Assembly: GCF_000013885.1 (NCBI RefSeq)
Contig: NC_007964.1
Span: 4,016,001 to 4,080,000, forward strand
Origin: Nitrobacter hamburgensis X14
GTDB taxonomy: Bacteria > Pseudomonadota > Alphaproteobacteria > Rhizobiales > Xanthobacteraceae
Reading direction: 5' to 3'
Length of the DNA stretch: 64,000 nt
Program-made: the position numbers and the translations under genes
The notes under the pieces: model-generated
Database searches by the model: none
The model's input: the letters and a program-made list of their open reading frames with translations, nothing else
What the model was told of the DNA's origin: nothing
Shown: positions 50,841-58,467 of the stretch, in pieces
Layout of the letters: each line of letters opens with the position of its first letter
Position numbering within the stretch: the stretch's first letter is position 1

Positions 50841-51773
50841 ATGCCGCTTCGCCTGATCTTCATGGGCACGCCGGAATTCGCGGTGCCGACCCTGCTGCAG
50901 CTCATCGCCCATGGCCATGAGATCGCGGCCGTATACACCCGCGAGGCCAGGCCCGCGGGCCGCGGCATGAAGCTGCAACCGAGCCCGGTGGCGCGGGAAG
51001 CGCATCGCCTCGGCATCCCCGTGCTGACGCCGAAAACGTTGAAAACTCCCGCCGCGCTGGATGAATTCCGCTCGCATGGCGCCGATGCCGCCGTGGTCGT
51101 CGCCTACGGCATGATCCTGCCGCAGGCGATCCTCGATGCGCCGCCGCTCGGCTGCTTCAACCTGCACGGCTCGCTGCTGCCGCGCTGGCGCGGTGCCGCG
51201 CCGATCAACCGCGCCATCATGGCGGGGGACGCTGAAACCGGCGTCATGGTCATGAAGATGGATGCCGGCCTCGACACCGGCGACGTCGCCATGGCCGAGC
51301 GGATCGCCGTGACCGATGCGATGACGGCATCCGATCTCCATGACGCGCTGGCGCTGCTCGGGGCCGATCTCATGGCGCGTGCGATGGCCGCGCTGGCGCG
51401 CGGCGGCTTGCAACTGACGAAACAGAGCGAGCACGGCGTTACCTACGCCGCAAAAATCGACAAGGCCGAGGCGCGCATCGACTGGAGCAGGCCCGCGCGC
51501 GACGTGCTGCGCCACATTCATGGCCTGTCGCCGTTTCCGGGCGCTTGGTGCGAGATGCTCGTCGATGGCGAGCAAGTGCGCGTGAAGATCTTGCGTTGTG
51601 GGGTCGTGAAAGGCCCCGGCGAACCCGGTGAGCTGCTCGACGATCGGCTGACCATTGCGTGCAAGGATGGCGCGATCCGCGTCCTTGAATTGCAGCGCGC
51701 CGGAAAGCCGCCGATGAAGGCCGACGCCTTTCTCAACGGCACGCCGCTCAAGCCGCCCATGCGATTTGCGTAA
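50841..51773 (+). CDS. fmt: Methionyl-tRNA formyltransferase
   Basis: 310 residues. LIFMGTPEFAVPTL at the start, the formyl-transfer site GCFNLHGSLLPRWRGAAPIN (Asn, His) and GVMVMKMDAGLDTGD (Asp), then the C-terminal OB-like domain. Formylates initiator Met-tRNA. In an operon with def and followed by truA. Confidence 0.96.
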   Translation: MPLRLIFMGTPEFAVPTLLQLIAHGHEIAAVYTREARPAGRGMKLQPSPVAREAHRLGIPVLTPKTLKTPAALDEFRSHGADAAVVVAYGMILPQAILDAPPLGCFNLHGSLLPRWRGAAPINRAIMAGDAETGVMVMKMDAGLDTGDVAMAERIAVTDAMTASDLHDALALLGADLMARAMAALARGGLQLTKQSEHGVTYAAKIDKAEARIDWSRPARDVLRHIHGLSPFPGAWCEMLVDGEQVRVKILRCGVVKGPGEPGELLDDRLTIACKDGAIRVLELQRAGKPPMKADAFLNGTPLKPPMRFA

Positions 51774-51782
51774 GCTGTCATA

Positions 51783-51882
51783 ACCCGCGCAGGCGGAGTA
51801 TCCAGTAAATCCTATCGTTGGAACGAAGCCGAGAGGTCTCGGAATACTGGATCATCCGCTGTCGCGGATGATGACGCTGACA
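51783..51882. repeat. Palindromic repeat between fmt and truA
   Basis: CGCGCAGGCGGAGTATCCAGTA...GAATACTGGATCATCCGCTGTCGCGG: an imperfect 100-bp palindrome of a third repeat family that I recall as frequent in Bradyrhizobium. Confidence 0.65.
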
Positions 51883-51892
51883 ACGGATTGAG

Positions 51893-52630
51893 ATGCCCCG
51901 CTACAAGCTCACCATCGAATATGACGGCGGCCCGTTCTGCGGCTGGCAGTATCAGGACAACGGCCCCTCGGTGCAGGGCGCTTTGGAGGCGGCGGTGAAG
52001 GCGATCTGCGGCGACGCCGTTCGCGTGCATGGCGCCGGCCGCACCGATGCCGGCGTCCACGCGCTGGCGCAGGTCGCCCATTGCGACATCGCCAAGCATT
52101 TCGCGCCGAACCGGTTGCGCGACGGGCTCAACGCCCATCTGCGGCCGCATCCGATCGGGGTGCTCACGGCCGAAATCGTGCCCGACACTTTCGAGGCGCG
52201 CTTCTCGGCGCTCAGGCGGCATTACGTCTATCGCATCGCCAACCGCCGTGCGAATCTGGCGATCGATGTCGGCCACGTCTGGCGTGTGCCGCGCCCTCTC
52301 GATACGTTGGCGATGCACGCGGCGGCGCAACGGTTGATCGGCAAGCACGACTTCACGACGTTTCGCGACACCGAATGCCAGGCAAAATCGCCGGAGAAGA
52401 CTCTCGACCAGCTCGACGTCGTCAGGAACGGCGACACCGTCACCATCGTCACCTCGGCGCGGTCGTTCCTGCACAGCCAGGTTCGCTCGATGGTGGGATC
52501 GCTGGTCTGGGTCGGGCATGGCCGCTGGAGCGCCGACGATCTGTCCAACGCGCTGGCCGAGCGCCGCCGCGAGGCCTGCGGCCCGGTCGCGCCGCCCGAC
52601 GGGTTGTATCTGGTGCGGGTGGATTATTAG
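51893..52630 (+). CDS. truA: tRNA pseudouridine synthase A
   Basis: 245-residue enzyme making pseudouridine at positions 38-40 of tRNA. FCGWQYQDNGPSVQGALEAA, catalytic Asp in GAGRTDAGVHALAQ, then RHYVYRI and FLHSQVRSMVG. Normal length. Third gene of the def-fmt-truA group. Confidence 0.96.
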   Translation: MPRYKLTIEYDGGPFCGWQYQDNGPSVQGALEAAVKAICGDAVRVHGAGRTDAGVHALAQVAHCDIAKHFAPNRLRDGLNAHLRPHPIGVLTAEIVPDTFEARFSALRRHYVYRIANRRANLAIDVGHVWRVPRPLDTLAMHAAAQRLIGKHDFTTFRDTECQAKSPEKTLDQLDVVRNGDTVTIVTSARSFLHSQVRSMVGSLVWVGHGRWSADDLSNALAERRREACGPVAPPDGLYLVRVDY

Positions 52631-52660
52631 AGTCTGTCTGCTTCTGACGGAATCAATGGT

Positions 52661-52772
52661 CGTCATGCGCGGACCTGATCCGCGCATCCATCTTTTTGAC
52701 GAAGGATGGATTGCCGGGCATAGGCAAGCGGAAGCGACGCCGTTCTTCGAACGGCTATGCCCGGCAATGACG
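52661..52772. repeat. Palindromic intergenic repeat after truA
   Basis: CGTCATGCGCGGACC...CGCGCATCCATC, then GATGGATTGCCGGGCATAGG...CTATGCCCGGCAATGACG. Same family as 27913 and 46368, lying between convergent genes. Confidence 0.75.
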
Positions 52773-52803
52773 TTAAAGCGCTTCTGTCAAAAGACGACGC
52801 TCT

Positions 52804-53364
52804 TTAGAAACGAATCCGTTTCAGCGCATCCCAGAACAGGCTCTCGCCGTCGCGGACATTCGCGGTCCAGTCCTGATGGGCGAGATCGTTGGCGTCGTCG
52901 GTGATGAACTTGAACGCACGCCACGGCAGGCCGTTGCGCCGACAGACCTGCGCAACCGCGAACAACTCCATGTCGACGATGTCGATCCTGTTCTCGACCA
53001 GCCACGGGTCGGACGCCGTAACAAAGCTGTCGCCGGTGCCGCAGACGACGCCGGCCTGACCCGAGGTCAACAGGTCGAGTTCCGGCGCGAACGGCGTGCG
53101 CCCGCGCGGCGCCAGCGGCATCGCCATCATGTCGCGCTGGACGACGCCGGATACCTCCACCAGGCCCTGGAGCGTCTCGTTGATCTTTCCCGCGGTGCCG
53201 TAGTTGATGACGAGTGTCGGGCGCAGCGTCAGCAGCGCCAGCGTGGTTGCGCTGGCCGCGTTGATCTTGCCGACACCGGTGTAGATCACCCTGACGCCAT
53301 CGGGCGCGCGCGCCTTGTCGAGCTCGTCGTCGATGGCGGTGAGGACGAGGATCTGGCCGCTCAT
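52804..53364 (-). CDS. MTA/SAH nucleosidase-like phosphorylase-superfamily protein
   Basis: 186-residue protein of the nucleoside phosphorylase fold: ILVLTAIDDELDKA, IYTGVGKINAASATTLAL, VINYGTAGKINETL and the ribose-binding Glu in IVDMELFAVAQVC, plus the catalytic Asp region ITDDANDLAHQDW. Short for MtnN (about 230), but the motifs are present. Its ATG overlaps the dapE stop (ATGA), so it is translationally coupled to dapE. Confidence 0.83.
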   Translation of the reverse strand: MSGQILVLTAIDDELDKARAPDGVRVIYTGVGKINAASATTLALLTLRPTLVINYGTAGKINETLQGLVEVSGVVQRDMMAMPLAPRGRTPFAPELDLLTSGQAGVVCGTGDSFVTASDPWLVENRIDIVDMELFAVAQVCRRNGLPWRAFKFITDDANDLAHQDWTANVRDGESLFWDALKRIRF

Positions 53365-54530
53365 GCGAAATAGCGATCCAGTACGCCGTGGTAGATACGG
53401 GTCAGCTTTTCGAGATCGGCTACCGGCGCGCGCTCGTCGATCTGGTGCATGGTCTGTCCGACCAGGCCGAATTCGATCACCGGGCAGTAGTCCTTGATGA
53501 AACGCGCATCCGACGTGCCGCCGCCGGTGTTCAGCTCCGGTCTGCGGCCGGTCACCTCCTCGATCGCCGCGACCACGAGATCGGTGAACGGGCCCGGTCT
53601 GGTCACGAACACATCGGCATTCGAGGGCTCCCACACGATCCGGGTCCGAATGCGATTGCCCGAGACCTTGGCGACACGCGCTTCGATCAGCGCACGGAGC
53701 GATTCCTGATTATGATGATCGTTGAAGCGGACGTTGAATTTCGCCCGCGCCTGTCCGGGAATCACATTGTTCGCAGGATTGCCGACATCGACGGAGGTGA
53801 ACGCCAGATTCGACGGCTGGAACTGCGCGCTGCCCTGATCCAACGGCTCGCTGACGAGCGCGGTGATCAGCGCGGCGATGTCCGGAATCGGATTTGACGC
53901 GCGGTGCGGATAAGCGACGTGGCCCTGCACGCCCTCGACATACAGCGTGCCGGACTGCGAGCCACGGCGGCCGATCTTGATGCAGTCGCCGAGTTCGGCA
54001 ACATTGCTGGGCTCGCCGAGCACGCAGTGATCGAATTTTTCACCGCGCGCGGCCGCCCATTGCATCAGCTTGACGGTGCCATTGACGGCGATGTCTTCCT
54101 CGTCGCCGGTGATCAGAAACGAGATCGAGCCGTTGCCGTCTTTCCCCGGCCGACCGCCGTGCGCCTCCAGATATTCCAGCGTGGCGGCGGCGCTGCAGGC
54201 GATGCCGCCCTTCATGTCCACGGTGCCGCGCCCGTAGAGGAAGCCGTCTTTCACCTCGCCGGAAAACGCGCCATGGGTCCATGCCGACTCGTCACCGGGA
54301 GGCACGACATCGGTATGGCCGGCGAACGCGATGTGGGGGCCGGTGGCGCCGATACGGGCATACAGATTGTCGATGTCGGCGGCGCCGGGTTCGCTGAAGG
54401 TGACGCGGTGAACCTCGAAACCGGCATCGCCGAGCAGCTTCTCAAGCACGCCGAGAGCGCCTGCGTCGGCCGGCGTCACCGACGGGCAGCGGACGAGGTC
54501 GCGAGCGATGGAGAGAGCGTCGGTGGCCAC
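53361..54530 (-). CDS. dapE: Succinyl-diaminopimelate desuccinylase DapE
   Basis: About 389-residue zinc peptidase-like enzyme of lysine and peptidoglycan precursor synthesis. Metal ligands in AFAGHTDVVPPGD and GRGTVDMKGG, catalytic Glu pair in LITGDEEDIAVNGT, and dimer-domain motif TLYVEGVQGHVAYPH. The start is not an ATG: GTG at 54530 is chosen because it begins the family sequence (ALSIARDLVRCPSVTPADAG); TTG at 54596 would be longer. Lies downstream of dapD. Confidence 0.92.
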   Translation of the reverse strand: MATDALSIARDLVRCPSVTPADAGALGVLEKLLGDAGFEVHRVTFSEPGAADIDNLYARIGATGPHIAFAGHTDVVPPGDESAWTHGAFSGEVKDGFLYGRGTVDMKGGIACSAAATLEYLEAHGGRPGKDGNGSISFLITGDEEDIAVNGTVKLMQWAAARGEKFDHCVLGEPSNVAELGDCIKIGRRGSQSGTLYVEGVQGHVAYPHRASNPIPDIAALITALVSEPLDQGSAQFQPSNLAFTSVDVGNPANNVIPGQARAKFNVRFNDHHNQESLRALIEARVAKVSGNRIRTRIVWEPSNADVFVTRPGPFTDLVVAAIEEVTGRRPELNTGGGTSDARFIKDYCPVIEFGLVGQTMHQIDERAPVADLEKLTRIYHGVLDRYFA

Positions 54531-54621
54531 CAGTGGTCCGATTCCAACATTCGCATAATGTTTCGGTGGCGCCTCTTGAGCGAATGTTAAAATCAAGAGA
54601 CCACTGGCAAATATAAACTTC

Positions 54622-54674
54622 TAGCGCATGAGCTTATCCGAAAACCGGTTTCCACTTTTCGGGATCATGCTCTA
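54622..54674. repeat. Short dispersed palindrome between dapD and dapE
   Basis: TAGCGCATGAGCTTATCCGAAAACCGGTTTCCACTTTTCGGGATCATGCTCTA-type element (53 bp), a sequence widespread in alphaproteobacteria. The terminal CTA, read on the minus strand, is the TAG stop codon of dapD. Confidence 0.8.
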
Positions 54675-55517
54675 ATCCCGCAGCAGTTCGTTGATGCCGG
54701 TCTTGGAGCGGGTGCGCTCGTCGACGCGTTTGACGATGACCGCGCAGGCGGTGGACGGGCCCGGCTGGCCGTTCTTCAGCGGCTTGCCCGGCAGCGCGCC
54801 CGGCACCACCACGGCATATTCCGGCACTTCGCCCATGAAGATCTCGCCGGTTTCGCGATCGACGATCTTGGTGGAGGCGCCGAGGAACACGCCCATCGAC
54901 AGCACCGCGCCCTTGCGCACGATCACGCCTTCCGCCACTTCCGAGCGCGCGCCGATGAAGCAATCGTCCTCGATGATCACGGGTCCGGCCTGCAGCGGCT
55001 CCAGCACGCCGCCGATGCCGGCGCCGCCGGAGATGTGCACGCGCTTGCCGATCTGGGCGCAGGAGCCGACCGTGCACCAGGTGTCGACCATGGTGCTCTC
55101 GTCGACATAGGCGCCGAGATTGACGAACGACGGCATCAGCACCGCGTTTTTCGCGATGTAGGCGGAGCGGCGGACGATCGCGCCCGGCACGGCGCGAAAG
55201 CCGGCGTCACGAAACCGGTTCTCGTCCCAACCCTCGAATTTCGACGGCACCTTGTCCCACCACACAGCCTTACCCGGGCCGCCGGGAATGACGCTCATGT
55301 CGTTGAGACGGAACGACAGCAGCACCGCCTTCTTGAGCCACTGATTGACAGTCCACTTGCCATCCGCCGCGCGCTCGGCAACGCGCACCTCGCCCTTGTC
55401 GAGGAGGTCGAGCGCATGATCCACCGCCTCGCGCACCTCGCCTTTGGTCGCGGCGGTGACGGTCTCGCGCGCGTCGAAGGCGCCGTTGATCGTGGTCTCG
55501 AGAGAGGCGAGAGACAT
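54672..55517 (-). CDS. dapD: Tetrahydrodipicolinate N-succinyltransferase DapD
   Basis: 281-residue enzyme of the succinylase branch of diaminopimelate synthesis. N-terminal helical domain, then a left-handed beta-helix made of hexapeptide repeats (AYIAKNAVLMPSFVNLGAYV, VIIEDDCFIGARSEVAEGVI) with the family motif STMVDTWCTVGSCAQIG. Its stop codon lies in a dispersed repeat. Adjacent to dapE. Confidence 0.96.
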   Translation of the reverse strand: MSLASLETTINGAFDARETVTAATKGEVREAVDHALDLLDKGEVRVAERAADGKWTVNQWLKKAVLLSFRLNDMSVIPGGPGKAVWWDKVPSKFEGWDENRFRDAGFRAVPGAIVRRSAYIAKNAVLMPSFVNLGAYVDESTMVDTWCTVGSCAQIGKRVHISGGAGIGGVLEPLQAGPVIIEDDCFIGARSEVAEGVIVRKGAVLSMGVFLGASTKIVDRETGEIFMGEVPEYAVVVPGALPGKPLKNGQPGPSTACAVIVKRVDERTRSKTGINELLRD

Positions 55518-55590
55518 CGCTATTCCTTATGAAACAGGCCGCGGAACCGGGTGGCAAACGGCGCTTTTGTCGGGATTCGGCGGCGGAGAG

Positions 55591-56304
55591 TCAAGCGGCG
55601 GAGGCTGCCAGCGTGGCCAGAAACCCGGTCAGATCGTCGGTCACATGATCGACATGCGGCGCGCCGCGTCCCTCCAGCTCCCAGTCCTCGCGCACGACCT
55701 GTTGTGTCTCGTCCGGCACAACCAGAACGGTGGTCATGCCGAGCCGATGCGGCACAACCAGATTGCGCGCCAGATCCTCGAACATCGCGGCCTTCGCCGC
55801 ATCGACACGGTGCCGGTCGAGAAAGCGGCGATAGGTCTGCGGTGCCGGCTTCGGCTCCAGTTCGGCGGCGATGATGTCGAACACGGCCTCGAAGTGATGA
55901 CCGAAGCCGAGCCGCTCAAGCACCTTGCCGGCATGAGCGGTCGAGCCGTTGGTGAGGATCAGCTTGCGGCCCGGCAACCTTTCCAGCGCCGCGCCCATCG
56001 CCGGGTTGGGCTTAAGCGGCGAGTGATCGATCCGATGGACGTAAGCGAGATAGTCGTCGGCGGAGACGCCGTGTTCGGTCATCATGCCGCGCATGCTGGT
56101 GCCGAAGCGCTTGTAATAATCCTTCTGGATCCGCCGGGCCTCAACCGGATCGACGTCGAGGAATTGCCCGATGTATTCGCCGATTCTAGCGTCGACCTGC
56201 TGCCAGAGGTTGACGTGATGCGGATAGAGCGTGTTATCGAGATCGAACACCCAGGTGTCGATGTGACTGAAGCCGCGCTGCAGTTGTCGTCGCGCGTCGG
56301 TCAC
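55591..56304 (-). CDS. HAD-superfamily pyrimidine 5'-nucleotidase
   Basis: 237-residue hydrolase: motif I WVFDLDNTLYPHH, motif II LILTNGSTAHAG, motif III Lys in AELEPKPAPQTYRR and motif IV MFEDLARNL. It matches the PPM1/SSM1-type pyrimidine nucleotidase group that commonly sits beside argB in alphaproteobacteria. Its ATG overlaps the argB stop. Confidence 0.88.
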   Translation of the reverse strand: MTDARRQLQRGFSHIDTWVFDLDNTLYPHHVNLWQQVDARIGEYIGQFLDVDPVEARRIQKDYYKRFGTSMRGMMTEHGVSADDYLAYVHRIDHSPLKPNPAMGAALERLPGRKLILTNGSTAHAGKVLERLGFGHHFEAVFDIIAAELEPKPAPQTYRRFLDRHRVDAAKAAMFEDLARNLVVPHRLGMTTVLVVPDETQQVVREDWELEGRGAPHVDHVTDDLTGFLATLAASAA

Positions 56305-57197
56305 TTGTGGATCAGCGTCCCGGTACCCTGGTCGGTAAAAAGCTCGAGCAGCACCGCATGGGGGGTCTTGCCGTCGATGATGACCACGCCGCCAACGCCC
56401 TGTTCGAGCGCGTAGATGCAGGTTTCGACCTTCGGGATCATGCCGCCCGAAATGGTCCCGTCGGCGATCAGCTTGCGCGCGTCGCCGATCGACAAATCGG
56501 GAATGAGCTTCTTCGACTTGTCGAGCACGCCGGGAACGTCGGTCAGGAGCAGCAGACGCTTGGCTTTCAGGGCGCCGGCCACCGCGCCCGCAAAAGTATC
56601 GGCATTGACGTTGAAGGTCTGGCCGCCTTTCGAGGTGGCCAACGGCGCCAGAACCGGGATCAGTTCGTGGCCGATCAACTGGTTCAGCAGCGTCAGATCG
56701 ACCTTTTCGGGTTCGCCAACGAAGCCGAGATCGACGACCTTCTCGATGTTCGAATCCGGATCGGCGATGGTGCGTGTCGCCTTCGAGGCGGTGACCATGT
56801 TGCCGTCCTTGCCGCAGAGTCCGACGGCCTTGCCGCCGGCTTCATTGATGTAGCCGACCAGTTGCTTGTTGATTGATCCGGCCAACACCATCTCGACGAT
56901 CTCGATGGTCGCGGCGTCGGTAATGCGCAGGCCGGCCGCAAACTCGGATTTGATACCGAGCCGTTGCAGCATGGTGGCGATCTGCGGGCCGCCGCCATGC
57001 ACCACCACCGGATTGATCGCAGTCTGTTCCAGCAGCACGATGTCGCGGGCGAACTGCCGGGCGACATCCTCCGCGCCCATGGCATGACCGCCGTATTTGA
57101 TGACGATGGTTTCCTCGTCATATTGCTGCATATGCGGCAGCGCCTCGGACAGGATGCGGGCCTGATCGAGCGGGCTGATTCGGGAGGCATCGGACAT
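56301..57197 (-). CDS. argB: Acetylglutamate kinase
   Basis: 298-residue amino-acid kinase, second step of arginine synthesis. ETIVIKYGGHAMG (phosphate loop Lys), NPVVVHGGGPQIATML, the sugar-like substrate loop in TDVPGVLD and GGMIPKVETCIYALE near the C-terminus, the arginine-sensitive type pattern. Part of the engB-argB gene group. Confidence 0.95.
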   Translation of the reverse strand: MSDASRISPLDQARILSEALPHMQQYDEETIVIKYGGHAMGAEDVARQFARDIVLLEQTAINPVVVHGGGPQIATMLQRLGIKSEFAAGLRITDAATIEIVEMVLAGSINKQLVGYINEAGGKAVGLCGKDGNMVTASKATRTIADPDSNIEKVVDLGFVGEPEKVDLTLLNQLIGHELIPVLAPLATSKGGQTFNVNADTFAGAVAGALKAKRLLLLTDVPGVLDKSKKLIPDLSIGDARKLIADGTISGGMIPKVETCIYALEQGVGGVVIIDGKTPHAVLLELFTDQGTGTLIHK

Positions 57198-57286
57198 GAA
57201 GCGGGTCTCTTGGCCGGCGGGATGGGGCGGGTTCTAACCGATCGGCGGCAGGACCGCAAAGCCGCTCTGGATCGGTATCGCGACCG

Positions 57287-57673
57287 TTAGGGACGGGTAG
57301 CGGCGCGAGGCCAGATGGCGGCGATCGCGAGCAAAAACCAGGCCAGGATCATCAGCGTTCCTCCGGATGGAGCGGCTCTCGGGAAAAGGTGGTGGTCGAG
57401 GAATTGTCGCACCGTCATATCCGCGCTGAACAGGATCGCGCCAGCGACGAAGCCGCCGGCGGCAGCAAAACCGAGGCGCGGACGAATGATCTGCCGATCC
57501 GCCAGAAGCATTGCCAGCAGCGCGGCGGGCGCATGAAACAACAGCATCGACGAGCCCGAGAGCAGAAGAGTGCCACCCGTCTTGTGCGCCGCGACGGCGG
57601 CCAGGATGACGCCGACGGCGCCCATCAGCCCCGCCGCAAAGACGACGATCCGAAACCAGCCGAACTGTGTCAT
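57287..57673 (-). CDS. DUF423-family small membrane protein
   Basis: 128 residues with four hydrophobic helices (IVVFAAGLMGAVGVILAAVA; SGSSMLLFHAPAALLAMLLA; FAAAGGFVAGAILFSADM; GTLMILAWFLLAIAAIWP). The HxxAALLA and GAILFSADM patterns mark the YwdK/DUF423 family, whose function is unknown. Its ATG overlaps the engB stop (ATGA). Confidence 0.85.
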   Translation of the reverse strand: MTQFGWFRIVVFAAGLMGAVGVILAAVAAHKTGGTLLLSGSSMLLFHAPAALLAMLLADRQIIRPRLGFAAAGGFVAGAILFSADMTVRQFLDHHLFPRAAPSGGTLMILAWFLLAIAAIWPRAATRP

Positions 57674-58323
57674 CGCTGATGCTCTCCGATCAGGCGGGCC
57701 ATGGCGGCGCGCAACTCAGGCACTCCGTAGCCCGTGCGCGACGACGTGACCAGTACATCCGGGAACGCCGCCGGATGTTTGGCGAGCAGCGTCCTGGTTG
57801 CCTCGGTCCGCTCCGCCATCTCAGTGGCCTTCACCTCGTCGGCCTTGGTCAGCACGATCTGGTAGCTCACCGCGGACCTGTCGAGGGTGGTCAGAATAGC
57901 CTGGTCGATGTCCTTGATGCCGTGGCGCGAGTCGATCAGCACATAGACTCGCGCAAGGCTCGCCCGGCCGAGCAGAAATTTATGGATCAGCGACGTCCAC
58001 GACGCGATCCTGGCTTTCGGCGCCGACGCAAAGCCGTAGCCGGGCATGTCGACCAGCCGGACATCGGCGTCTTTCGGGCCTTCGAAGAAGATCAGTTCCT
58101 GGGTGCGGCCGGGAGTGCGGGAGGTTCGGGCCAGCGTGCCGCGGCCGGTCAGCGCGTTGATCAGGCTCGACTTGCCGACGTTGGAACGTCCGGCGAACGC
58201 GACCTCGACGCCAGCCATCGGCGGGAGCGTCTCGATCGACGGCGAGGCCCAGATGAATTGCCAGTCGCCCGCAAACAGTTTGCGGCCCCGCTCTATCAGG
58301 TCCGCATCGGCGCCGGTTGTCAT
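57670..58323 (-). CDS. engB: Ribosome-biogenesis GTP-binding protein EngB (YsxC)
   Basis: 217-residue GTPase. G1 FAGRSNVGKSSLINAL, G2 SRTPGRTQEL, G3 RLVDMPGYGFA, G4 VLTKADEV, G5 VTSSRTGYG. Needed for large ribosomal subunit assembly. ATG at 58323 (MTTGADA) chosen; the longer frame enters a repeat. Downstream of yidC, as usual in this group of bacteria. Confidence 0.95.
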   Translation of the reverse strand: MTTGADADLIERGRKLFAGDWQFIWASPSIETLPPMAGVEVAFAGRSNVGKSSLINALTGRGTLARTSRTPGRTQELIFFEGPKDADVRLVDMPGYGFASAPKARIASWTSLIHKFLLGRASLARVYVLIDSRHGIKDIDQAILTTLDRSAVSYQIVLTKADEVKATEMAERTEATRTLLAKHPAAFPDVLVTSSRTGYGVPELRAAMARLIGEHQR

Positions 58324-58337
58324 GCGAGAGCTTTCAC

Positions 58338-58458
58338 AGGCGTCATTGCGAACTCGGGACCAAACTGGCTTTGCCAATTTTGCGCTGAGCGAAGCAATCC
58401 AGCGTAGCGCGGCTTGGAACTGGATTGCTTCGTCGCTTTCGCTCCTCGCAATGACAAT
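58338..58458. repeat. Palindromic repeat between yidC and engB
   Basis: CATTGCGAACTCGGG...GCGAAGCAATCCAG and the inverted CTGGATTGCTTCGTCGCTTTCGCTCCTCGCAATGAC: another dispersed family, known to me from Bradyrhizobium and Rhodopseudomonas intergenic regions. Confidence 0.75.
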
Positions 58459-58467
58459 GGAAGGATT

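Noticed and set aside
50229..51575. 448-codon minus-strand frame opposite def and fmt
   Set aside because: Antisense of two clear housekeeping genes.
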